NCBI GenBank assembly: GCA_964650975.1
Contig: CAZYWA010000264.1
Span: 1 to 6,413, forward strand
Direction: 5' to 3'
Source of the DNA: CAZYWA01 sp964650975 [NCBI: uncultured bacterium]
Lineage (GTDB): Bacteria > JADJOY01
Length of the DNA stretch: 6,413 nucleotides
Numbering within the stretch: the stretch's first letter is position 1; each line of letters starts with the position of its first letter. A program made the translations under genes and the position numbers. The notes under the pieces are model-generated. The model had not been told where the DNA came from. It saw only the letters and a program-made list of their open reading frames with translations, and searched no databases. Below are positions 1 to 6,094 of the stretch, in pieces.

Positions 1-355
1 CGCGCTCGCTCACCACGGTGCCCGAGCGGCGCTCGCGATGAATACGGGCCAGCAAGCGCGGGAACGACTCCTGGCCCCGCACCACCTGTGCCGGGGGCTC
101 GGGGACCGCGAGCTGCGTGCCAGGAGGCGGTTCGAGCCCGGGGACCTGGATCGCGCCCGCGCCACACAGCCGGCGCAGGCTGGTGAGCAGCTCGTCTTGC
201 TTGAGTCCCGAGCGGCCCAGGATGCCGCGCACCGGGGACACGCCGTCGATCAGCGTGTAGATGAAGAATTCGCGAGCGCCGATCGACAGCGTGCGAACGT
301 CGACCGACGGGATGGTCTGGGGGATCGCGGCGAGGAGGCTGGCGTCCAATCCCAT
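1..355 (-). CDS. Unrecognised protein with N-terminal helical (winged-helix-like) domain, 5' part only
   Basis: The minus strand is open from an ATG at 353-355 to the window edge, giving 118 residues of a protein whose C-terminus lies outside. Residues 11-72 form a compact domain: a proline/valine-rich lead (IPSVDVRTLSI), a helix (REFFIYTLIDG, 29-38), then GILGRSGL and a closing helix ending RRLCGAGAI. From memory, this pattern of 'IDG', then a helix-turn-helix, then 'L..L...GAI' resembles the N-terminal domain of some deltaproteobacterial J-domain and PATAN/DUF4388 proteins. A proline-rich linker (about 73-90) follows, then a helix with RIHRERRSGTVV (105-115) that could open a DUF4388-like domain. 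No signal peptide or membrane segment is visible, so it is probably cytoplasmic. The start is uncertain: there is no clear Shine-Dalgarno before the ATG, and the frame stays open upstream to a TGA about 70 bases away, with a TTG as an alternative start. It follows the nucleotidyltransferase on the same strand after a 125-base gap. The reading frame is fairly secure; the family is a guess. Confidence 0.6.
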   Translation of the reverse strand, partial: MGLDASLLAAIPQTIPSVDVRTLSIGAREFFIYTLIDGVSPVRGILGRSGLKQDELLTSLRRLCGAGAIQVPGLEPPPGTQLAVPEPPAQVVRGQESFPRLLARIHRERRSGTVVSER

Positions 356-480
356 GCTGGGGGGCGGAACCCGCGCGTGAATGGGCTCCAATTGGACCGT
401 AGACCCGTTCGCCGCGCCAGGTCAATGTTTCGGCGCGGATATTCGCGGCGGCGATAAAGACGCGGGCGCGGTTGGCGCGC

Positions 481-1245
481 TCAAGAGCTCCGGTAGCTCA
501 AGTGGACGCGGCGCACCTCCAGGTCGTGGCGAAGGGCTTCGAGTGAAGCCGGGGTGCCGGCGTCGGCCCAGTAGCCCTCATACCTTAGGCCGAAGAGCGG
601 AGCGCCCTCGCGGACCAGCGGCAGGTAGAGGTGCTGGGTGCTGCTCGAAGCACCCGGCCAGGGAATGCGGCCGAGGATCGACGGCTCGACGACTTGCACG
701 CCGGTGAACATCAGGCGGTCGAGCTCGGCAGCGACGGGTGGGACACCCAGGAAGCTGCGGATCCGGCCGTCGGGATCGATCGCAATCTCGCCGTAGCGGG
801 CGCTCTCCGGATCGGGCCTGAGCGCCAGCGTCGCGAGCGAGTTGCGGGCGCGGTGGAGCGCCACCAGCGCCGCGAGATCGACGTCGTGGACGATGTCGGC
901 GTTGATCACCACGAAGGTGCCGCCGCCCAGCCAGCCGGCGAGGTTGCGGATCGCGCCGCCGGTTCCCAGGATCTCGGGCTCCTCCGAGTAGTGGACCTCC
1001 ACTCCGAACGCACCGCCGTCGCCCACCGCGGCGCGGATCTGGTCGCCCAGGTGATGGAGGTTGATCGCCACCTGGCGAATGCCGAAGCGCCGGAGCCAGC
1101 TCAGCGCGTACGCGATGAGCGGCTCGCCGCCGGCGCGGATGAGCGGCTTGGGAACGCTGCTGGTGAGCGGCCGCAGGCGCTCGCCCTTCCCCGCCGCGAG
1201 GACCAGCGCGCGAAGCTCCGGGAACCGGGAATCGGGCTCGACCAT
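481..1245 (-). CDS. murU: MurU-like sugar-1-phosphate nucleotidyltransferase (probable MurNAc-1-phosphate uridylyltransferase)
   Basis: This 254-residue protein is a single-domain nucleotidyltransferase of the NTP_transferase (RmlA/MurU-like, COG1208) fold and has the usual length for MurU. The nucleotide-binding signature LAAGKGERLRPLT is at 16-28 and the PKPL motif at 32-35. EILGTGGAIRNL (91-102) is the base/sugar loop. INAD (114-117) carries the first metal-binding aspartate, D117; the family usually has NGD, so A116 is a small deviation. FTGVQVVEP (180-188) and GYWADAGTP (224-232, with the second metal aspartate D228) complete the active site. There is no left-handed beta-helix acyltransferase domain, which argues against GlmU-like enzymes. 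The expected reaction is UTP plus MurNAc-alpha-1-phosphate to UDP-MurNAc in the cytoplasm. Sequence alone would also allow a mannose- or glucose-1-phosphate nucleotidyltransferase. The AmgK-like kinase nearby on the same strand is what favours MurU. The ATG at 1245 is chosen because it lies 15 codons before the signature motif; an AGGA sits only 2 bases before it. The gene is divergent from the transporter, with a 64-base gap. Confidence 0.8.
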   Translation of the reverse strand: MVEPDSRFPELRALVLAAGKGERLRPLTSSVPKPLIRAGGEPLIAYALSWLRRFGIRQVAINLHHLGDQIRAAVGDGGAFGVEVHYSEEPEILGTGGAIRNLAGWLGGGTFVVINADIVHDVDLAALVALHRARNSLATLALRPDPESARYGEIAIDPDGRIRSFLGVPPVAAELDRLMFTGVQVVEPSILGRIPWPGASSSTQHLYLPLVREGAPLFGLRYEGYWADAGTPASLEALRHDLEVRRVHLSYRSS

Positions 1246-1309
1246 GATCCTGCATCGTCGGCGAGCGAGCAGGTAGATTCAACCGCTTCCGCTTTCCGAC
1301 CGCCGCGTC
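1246..1309. promoter_or_regulatory. Divergent intergenic region between murU-like gene and EamA transporter
   Basis: These 64 bases separate two outward-facing start codons, so promoters for both genes must lie here or reach into the coding ends. TAGATT at 1273-1278 on the plus strand is a passable -10-like hexamer for the transporter, but no good -35 lies 16-18 bases upstream. No strong ribosome binding site precedes the transporter ATG. Promoter assignment is inferred from gene orientation only. Confidence 0.35.
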
Positions 1310-2233
1310 ATGACCGCCACCCATACCCGCGTGAGTGCGCGTCTTTCCCTCGCGGGCGCCTCGCTGCTCTGGTCCGGGAACAGCGCCTTCATCAAGGCGT
1401 GCGGCCTCACCAACTGGCAGATCGCGAGCTTCCGTTCGCTGGTGGGCGCCCTGGTGTTCTTGCTGCTGCTCCCCGAGTCGCGGCGACGTCCCAGCCTGCG
1501 CGCGGTGGTGGTGGGCACTGCCTACGGCGGCACGATGCTGAGCTTCGCCCTCGCCAACAAGCTCACCACCGGCGCCAGCGCGGTCTTCCTGCAGGCCACC
1601 GCGCCACTCTGGGTGATGCTCCTGGCGCCGTGGCTGCTCGGCGAGCACGCGAGCAAGAGCGACACCGCCGCGATGGTGCTGCTGGCGAGCGGCATGGCGT
1701 TCTTCTTCGTCGGCACCGACGCTCCCTCGGTGACGGCGCCTTCCCCGCTCGCCGGGAACGCGCTGGGCCTGGTCTCGGGCGTGACGTGGGCACTCACGGT
1801 GATCGGATTCCGCTGGCTGCGTGCGCGCGAGCGCCACGAGACGGCGAGCTCGGTGGCGTCGGCGCTGGTGATGGGGAACGTGCTGGCGTTCGGGTTCGCT
1901 CTGCCGGCGGCGCTGCCGGTGCACGCGATCACCGCGCGCGAAGTGGCGATCGTGGCGTGGCTGGGCGCGATGTCGATCGCGCTCGCCTACGTGCTCTTCA
2001 CCCGCGGGCTCCGCCAAGTGCCCGCGCTCGAGGCCTCGCTCATCTGCCTGCTCGAGCCGGTGCTCAACCCGGTGTGGACCTGGCGGGCCCACGGCGAGCG
2101 GCCCAACCACTGGTCGCTCGCCGGCGGCGCGATCATCCTCGGCACCACCACCCTCAAGACCTGGCTCGACAACCGCAACGCGTCGCTACCGGCGGCCGTG
2201 CGAGCGGCTTCCGAGGGTGCAACTCCCGGGTGA
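1310..2233 (+). CDS. EamA/DMT-family ten-helix membrane transporter
   Basis: This 307-residue protein has the drug/metabolite transporter architecture: two five-helix EamA repeats and about ten hydrophobic segments (roughly 12-31, 37-55, 64-83, 88-109, 118-135, 147-168, 182-204, 211-231, 241-258 and 267-285). Each repeat ends in the family's signature of a proline-containing helix followed by a short charged loop: TAPLWVMLLAPWLLGE at 97-112 and LEPVLNPVWTWRAHGE at 248-263. Helix 2 opens with the common arginine (FRSLVGAL, R42). It should sit in the inner membrane. EamA proteins export or exchange amino acids, nucleotides, sugars and other small metabolites, and the sequence does not tell which. 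It lies between the nucleotidyltransferase and kinase genes but on the opposite strand, so it has its own promoter. The start at 1310 is the first ATG and leaves a short cytoplasmic lead; no clear Shine-Dalgarno is seen. A role in moving wall sugars is only a contextual guess. Confidence 0.9.
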   Translation: MTATHTRVSARLSLAGASLLWSGNSAFIKACGLTNWQIASFRSLVGALVFLLLLPESRRRPSLRAVVVGTAYGGTMLSFALANKLTTGASAVFLQATAPLWVMLLAPWLLGEHASKSDTAAMVLLASGMAFFFVGTDAPSVTAPSPLAGNALGLVSGVTWALTVIGFRWLRARERHETASSVASALVMGNVLAFGFALPAALPVHAITAREVAIVAWLGAMSIALAYVLFTRGLRQVPALEASLICLLEPVLNPVWTWRAHGERPNHWSLAGGAIILGTTTLKTWLDNRNASLPAAVRAASEGATPG

Positions 2234-2356
2234 CGGATCTCGGTGCTAAGCGATTTCACAAACCGTCACAATTTGACATCGAAAAACGCAACAATTCGCC
2301 ATCAAATCAACTCGACGACCTGCCATTTCCGCCACAAAACAAGCCAAATACGTGCG
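2234..2356. other. A/T-rich convergent intergenic region
   Basis: This 123-base gap lies between the ends of the transporter (plus) and the kinase (minus). Bases 2241-2350 contain 49 G/C of 110 (about 45%), far below the flanking genes. No classical GC stem followed by a T run is seen on either strand. The only small symmetry is GTCA-caatt-TGAC at 2265-2277, and there is a direct repeat of TCACAA at 2256-2261 and 2266-2271. Transcription of both genes must end here or read through, but no terminator can be pointed to. Confidence 0.5.
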
Positions 2357-3400
2357 TTAGACGCCGTATTCAGCCAGGATCGAGCCAAGAGCCGCGCAAA
2401 GCGGCGCCAGCTCGGCGTGGCGCGCCAGGCAGGCAGCCACTCGGCGGGCTGTGCGCGGCACGGCTTCCAGATAGCCGGTCTTGCCGCGCTGGGTGGCCTG
2501 GAAGCCGAAGGTGCCGAGGGCCTTGAGGCCGCGCTGGATGCTCATGCGATCGAAGTCGGCGGTGAAGGCGTCGCGACCTGGCACCGGCACGCCCGCGTCG
2601 GCCAGCCGCAAGCGATGCTCCTCGAGCAAGAGACTCACCTCGCTCTCGTCGAGATCGAGGTAGGAATCGCGGAGCAGTGAGGCCAGGTCGTAGACCACGG
2701 GGCCGAGGCGAGCGTCCTGGAAATCGACGACCCGCATCGTGACGTCGTCCTGCACCAGCAGGTTGCGGCTGTGGTAGTCGCGGTGCGCGAAGACGCGCGG
2801 CAACGCCGCCAGGCTCGCGACCAGCGCCGCGAAGCCCTCGCGAAGCGACGCGCGATCGGCATCGGTGAGCACCACGCGCCACAAGCCCTCGACGGTGTGC
2901 GTGAGGAAGAACTCGAGCTCCCAGCCGAGCTTGGTTTCATCGAAGAACCGGCGGTGCGCGGGAGTCGGCTCGGGCTCGGGACGGGTGGCGTCGCGCGCCA
3001 GCACCACCAGCACGTCGAGCGCCGCACGGAAGAGCGCTCGTTTGCGTTCGGCGCCGGCCGCGGCGAGCTCGTTTTGCAACAAGCGGTCGCCGAGATCCTC
3101 GAGCAGGTAGAGCCCGGCGTCGCGGTCGCGCGCGAAGATCGCCGGCACGCCCACGCGGTGATGGCGCAAGTGGCGCTCGATCGCCACGAAGTCGTCGCCG
3201 CAGCCGTCGTCGGCCGCGGGACGCGGATCGTGCATGAGCATCGCCGTCGGCGGTGCGGCGCCCGCCGGATCGACGAGCCACACCCGGTGAAACGAGCGAA
3301 CACTCGCGTCGCCCGCCAGGCTCTCGACCTTCGACGCGCCGGCTGCGCCACCGAACGCGAGCCGGATCACACCGGCGATCCGACCGGCGTGGACCGTCAT
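2357..3400 (-). CDS. amgK: AmgK-like N-acetylmuramate/N-acetylglucosamine anomeric kinase (aminoglycoside phosphotransferase fold)
   Basis: This 347-residue protein has the APH (aminoglycoside phosphotransferase/choline kinase) fold and is close to the usual AmgK length. The N-lobe has GDASVRSFHRV (30-40), which matches the 'SDASFRRY'-type nucleotide loop of AmgK, and a hinge-like LLEDLGD (99-105). The catalytic loop HRDYHSRNLLV (206-216) carries D208 and N213, and the metal-binding DFQDA (226-230) carries D226. YDLASLLRDSY (237-247) and a late YLEAVPR (310-316) are, from memory, characteristic of AmgK/COG3178 rather than drug-resistance kinases. The expected reaction is ATP-dependent phosphorylation of MurNAc (and GlcNAc) at C1 in the cytoplasm, feeding MurU. 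The ATG overlaps the stop of the upstream beta-propeller gene by 4 bases (ATGA). With no strong Shine-Dalgarno, translation is probably coupled to that gene. The stop is TAA at 2357-2359. The kinase fold is certain; substrate assignment rests on motifs and the MurU-like neighbour. Confidence 0.87.
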   Translation of the reverse strand: MTVHAGRIAGVIRLAFGGAAGASKVESLAGDASVRSFHRVWLVDPAGAAPPTAMLMHDPRPAADDGCGDDFVAIERHLRHHRVGVPAIFARDRDAGLYLLEDLGDRLLQNELAAAGAERKRALFRAALDVLVVLARDATRPEPEPTPAHRRFFDETKLGWELEFFLTHTVEGLWRVVLTDADRASLREGFAALVASLAALPRVFAHRDYHSRNLLVQDDVTMRVVDFQDARLGPVVYDLASLLRDSYLDLDESEVSLLLEEHRLRLADAGVPVPGRDAFTADFDRMSIQRGLKALGTFGFQATQRGKTGYLEAVPRTARRVAACLARHAELAPLCAALGSILAEYGV

Positions 3401-5895
3401 CTGGAAGCAGGCAGCACGCTCGATGCGAGCGGGAAGAGGTCGGTGAGCACGATCGCGCGGATCGGGCCCGCCGGGAGCTCGACGTCCGGCGGAATGGTGA
3501 GCGTCACCGACGCGAGATCACCGGCCGGGTCGGCATGGCCGACGAGCGCCTTGCGATAGTCCATCTGCACCGCGTGACCGGTCGCGTCGTCGAGCAGCAC
3601 GATCGCAGGGAGGTGCTCCGCGAGCTTGTAGCCGGGCGCGGTGAAGCGCGCCGTGACGGTGGAGCCGCTGCGGGTCAGCTCCGCGAGCGCCACACCGTCG
3701 GGCCGGTGATTCGCCGTTCCGTCGTAGGTGGCGCCGCGAATGGTGCCGACCGCGACGAACTCGCCCGCGCCGTTGCAGAGCTGGAAGAGTGACAGGAACG
3801 AGCCGATGAGGCCCAGGTCGGCGCAGCTGGCACGCGCCATCATCGAGGTGCCGGCGTCGAAGTGACCGGTGGCGTCGAACTGCGACGCGACCCGGAAATC
3901 GCGCACCTGGATCGGCGGTCCGCCGGTCACCAGCGTGAGGCCCACGCCGTTCATCGCGAACGACGCTCCGTCGAGCACTCCGTCCATCGCCACCAGGGAG
4001 GGAGTGGCCGGATCGATCTCGGTGCCGTTCGCGCCCGCCTTGCCGGTCATGAGCCACAGCAGGAACTGCCCTGGCTGGCTCTCGATCACCGACGCCAGGA
4101 AATCGAGGCTGTCGAATCCGATCTGGTTCAGGCTCACGATCAGCGGCGGCTGGTAGGGAGCGAGATTCCGGATCTCGAACGCGGGCACCGAATCGTTGCC
4201 CGCCCCGAACGAGGGCGGCGCGCTCGGCTCTCCCACGGTGTCGAACGCGAACGAGTGCGAGACGCTGCCGCCGGGCGTGCCGGGCGCCGTCCATCGCGAG
4301 GAGACGTCGAGCTGGTAGTGGGTCCCCGCCGTCAAGAGCGCGCTCGGCACCAGGTTCACCCACTGGCCGCCGCCCTGTTCCACCACTTCCCAGTCGGCCG
4401 CTGGCTGCGAGTGAACCGAGAAGCTCGCGAGGTCGAAGCTGCCGGCGCGGGTGTCGCCTCCCGCGCGCACCAGGAGCCGCACCGTGAACGCGGCGCCGCG
4501 CTCGACCGGCTCGGGGACGTCCGTGAAGCTCCGGCCTCCCGGCGTGACGTAGTACAGGCTGGCGCCGTCGTCGCCGAGGTCGGACGCGGGCGACGTGTTG
4601 CAGCGCGGATCGCTGGCCGCCGCGCAATAGGCATACGGAACGCCCAGGATGCTGCCGTCCTCGGAGCCGAGATAGATGCGCTCACTGCCCAGGACCGGCG
4701 ACGAGTTGAGATCGTTTCGATCCTGCGTCGTCGCGTCGTACGACCACGCGCGCGTGCCGTCGGGATCCAGGGCGTAAAGCGCGCCGTCGCCGGCGCCGAA
4801 GTAGATCCGGCCGCGGCCGTCCACCGACGGCGACGAGCGGATGGGATCGAGAGTGTCGAAGGTCCAGAGCAAGTGCCCGTCCGGCGACACCGCGTAGAGG
4901 CTGCCGTCGGTCGAGCCGACGTAGATGGTGCCGTCGGCGCCCAGCGCGGCGGACGCGTAAATGTGAGCGCCGGTCGCGACCTTCCAGCGCACCTCGCCCG
5001 TCGTGCCGTCGAGCGCGTAGAGCGAGCCATCCCAGCTGCCGATGTAGATCGTGCCGTCGGGAGCGCGCGCCGGGCTGGCGCTCACCGGAGCGTTGAGCAC
5101 GCGGCGCCACAGGCAGTTCCCGTCGGCGGAGACCGCGTACACGAAGAAGTCCATGCCGCCGTAGACCGCGGAGCCGTCGGCGCGGGTGGTGGCCGCGGAC
5201 CACACGGCGCCGAACGGAATCGGGCCGACGAAGAAGTTGAAGCGCTCGGTGCCGTCGGGATCCAGCGAGTACATCCGGAAATCGTCGTTTCCGGCCCACA
5301 GACGGCCCTCGGGGCCGATCACCACGTTGCCTTCGAACCAGGTGCTGGCGCCGCCCGCGGGAGGCAGGTCGCTGCAGCGATTGCCCTGGGTGGAGCCCGG
5401 GCTGCCCGCTTCGTTGTGGGCGGCGAACGCCCAGCGCTGGTGGCCGTCGGCGTCGAGCGCGTAGAGATGGCCGTCGCCGGAGCCGAAGTAGATGGTGCCG
5501 TCGGCGCCCACGCTCCCCGCCGAGTCGATGATCTCGCCGGTATCGAACTTCCACGCGAGCGAGCCGTCGGGCTCGATGGCGTAGAAGCTGCGATCGGCCG
5601 AGCCCACCAGCACGCGCTGGTCCTCGCCGATCACCGGCACGCTGAAGATGCCCTTACCGGTGGGGTAGCGCCACGGCTCGGCGCCGCGCGCGTCGGTGGG
5701 CGGAAGCAAAGGGCTCAGCCCGTCGTTGGCCGAGGTGCGACGCATCATCGGCCACGGCGACGAAGCGGACGTCGGCACGTCGTAGCGGTAGCTGGCGCCG
5801 TGCGAGCCGCCACCGCAGGCGCCGGTAGCGGCGGCGCAGGCGAGCAGCAGGGCGACGGCGAGCCTGCGCGCGGCCAATCGATCGACGTCCGTCAT
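3397..5895 (-). CDS. Exported PQQ-like beta-propeller protein, probable lipoprotein, with large unassigned C-terminal region
   Basis: This 832-residue protein starts at the ATG at 5893-5895, preceded by GGAG with 5-base spacing. An in-frame ATG further upstream would add 66 low-complexity residues ahead of the signal peptide and is rejected. Residues 1-27 look like a lipoprotein signal: arginines at 6, 10 and 11, a hydrophobic stretch 12-25, then C27 followed by GGGSHG. The lipobox (TGAC) is not canonical, so cleavage by signal peptidase II is likely rather than certain. Residues 87-424 hold eight propeller repeats of the form 'DGTIY-GS-DG-LYALD-DG---W', consistent with an eight-bladed PQQ-like propeller. 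I see no quinoprotein dehydrogenase active-site features such as adjacent cysteines, so this is more likely a binding or scaffold protein than an enzyme. C424 and C432 flank the propeller end and may pair. Residues about 455-553 look like an Ig-like beta domain (RGAAFTVRLLV, TAGTHYQLDV). Residues 565-832 are not recognised and include C691 and C707. It is probably cotranscribed with the kinase downstream, which it overlaps by 4 bases. Confidence 0.85.
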   Translation of the reverse strand: MTDVDRLAARRLAVALLLACAAATGACGGGSHGASYRYDVPTSASSPWPMMRRTSANDGLSPLLPPTDARGAEPWRYPTGKGIFSVPVIGEDQRVLVGSADRSFYAIEPDGSLAWKFDTGEIIDSAGSVGADGTIYFGSGDGHLYALDADGHQRWAFAAHNEAGSPGSTQGNRCSDLPPAGGASTWFEGNVVIGPEGRLWAGNDDFRMYSLDPDGTERFNFFVGPIPFGAVWSAATTRADGSAVYGGMDFFVYAVSADGNCLWRRVLNAPVSASPARAPDGTIYIGSWDGSLYALDGTTGEVRWKVATGAHIYASAALGADGTIYVGSTDGSLYAVSPDGHLLWTFDTLDPIRSSPSVDGRGRIYFGAGDGALYALDPDGTRAWSYDATTQDRNDLNSSPVLGSERIYLGSEDGSILGVPYAYCAAASDPRCNTSPASDLGDDGASLYYVTPGGRSFTDVPEPVERGAAFTVRLLVRAGGDTRAGSFDLASFSVHSQPAADWEVVEQGGGQWVNLVPSALLTAGTHYQLDVSSRWTAPGTPGGSVSHSFAFDTVGEPSAPPSFGAGNDSVPAFEIRNLAPYQPPLIVSLNQIGFDSLDFLASVIESQPGQFLLWLMTGKAGANGTEIDPATPSLVAMDGVLDGASFAMNGVGLTLVTGGPPIQVRDFRVASQFDATGHFDAGTSMMARASCADLGLIGSFLSLFQLCNGAGEFVAVGTIRGATYDGTANHRPDGVALAELTRSGSTVTARFTAPGYKLAEHLPAIVLLDDATGHAVQMDYRKALVGHADPAGDLASVTLTIPPDVELPAGPIRAIVLTDLFPLASSVLPASR
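4624..5637 (-). repeat. Eight tandem PQQ-like propeller repeats within the coding region
   Basis: The glycine of the 'IY-G' strand falls at residues 98, 138, 202, 247, 286, 327, 367 and 410, a period of 39-45 residues except for one interval of 64. The long interval holds an insertion of roughly 20-25 residues (about 158-185, rich in Gly, Ser and Pro, containing C174) between the second and third repeats. At DNA level the repeats are diverged, but a perfect 23-base match joins 4921-4943 and 5488-5510, both encoding GADGTIY. This is domain-internal duplication, not a mobile element. Confidence 0.85.
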
Positions 5896-5900
5896 GAGTT

Positions 5901-5904
5901 CTCC
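5901..5904 (-). promoter_or_regulatory. Ribosome binding site that fixes the beta-propeller start
   Basis: On the minus strand GGAG stands 5 bases before the ATG at 5893-5895. It is the clearest Shine-Dalgarno-like site in the window. Together with the signal peptide that begins immediately afterwards, it decides between this start and the in-frame ATG 198 bases upstream. Confidence 0.7.
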
Positions 5905-5990
5905 GGTCGGATGCGCCTGATGCGATCCGCCTGGGAGGGTAGCCGAGCCGGGTGAGGTTTTCTCGCGCGAATTCGAGCCGAGACCACGCA

Positions 5991-6005
5991 CGCGCCTTTG
6001 GCGCG
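5991..6005. repeat. Perfect inverted repeat in the divergent promoter region
   Basis: CGCGCC-TTT-GGCGCG is a 6-base perfect inverted repeat with a 3-base centre. It lies about 95 bases before the beta-propeller start and about 90 bases before the proposed start of the plus-strand gene. It could be an operator half-site pair or an RNA hairpin. In such GC-rich DNA it may also be chance. The flanking stretch has two further short palindromes (TCGCGCGA at 5963-5970 and CGAATTCG at 5968-5975). Confidence 0.3.
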
Positions 6006-6094
6006 GGGCGATCGAGTTGGATACGGTTCCGGGCCGTTCGCGATCGCGCGCTCTCGGTCCGGCCCGACTCTCGCCACTCCTCCTCTCGCGCATC

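Noticed and set aside
578-2110. Long minus-strand open frame opposite the transporter
   Set aside because: The product is His/Arg/Gly/Gln-rich with no recognisable motif, while the plus strand encodes a clear EamA transporter.
2265-2277. GTCA-caatt-TGAC as a terminator hairpin
   Set aside because: The four-base stem is too short and no T run follows on either strand.
2273-2278. Perfect TTGACA (-35-like) on the plus strand in the A/T-rich gap
   Set aside because: No -10-like hexamer lies 16-18 bases downstream, and transcription would run antisense into the kinase gene with no coding frame to serve.
631-2526. Long plus-strand open frame spanning the nucleotidyltransferase, transporter and kinase end
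   Set aside because: It crosses three recognisable genes in the wrong frame or strand and its composition is that of an out-of-frame shadow.
2357-3400. The kinase as an aminoglycoside-resistance enzyme
   Set aside because: It shares the fold, but DFQDA, YDLASLLRDSY and YLEAVPR match the AmgK group, and the MurU-like neighbour supports sugar salvage.
4921-5510. The 23-base perfect direct repeat as a recombination or mobile-element site
   Set aside because: Both copies encode the same GADGTIY strand of propeller repeats, so protein-level duplication explains them.
3397-5895. The propeller protein as a PQQ-dependent dehydrogenase
   Set aside because: No adjacent-cysteine pair, heme-binding CxxCH motif or other quinoprotein dehydrogenase signature is visible; only the structural repeats are shared.
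3862-5955. Long plus-strand open frame opposite the beta-propeller gene (697 codons)
   Set aside because: The translation is Arg/Val/Ala/His-rich without domain structure. It mirrors the regular repeats of the real gene, which is typical antisense openness in high-GC DNA.
5896-6093. A 66-residue N-terminal extension of the beta-propeller protein from an in-frame ATG at 6093
   Set aside because: The extension is Arg/Gly/Ser-rich, would bury the signal peptide, and overlaps the divergent gene. The start at 5895 has a GGAG at good spacing and leads directly into the signal peptide.
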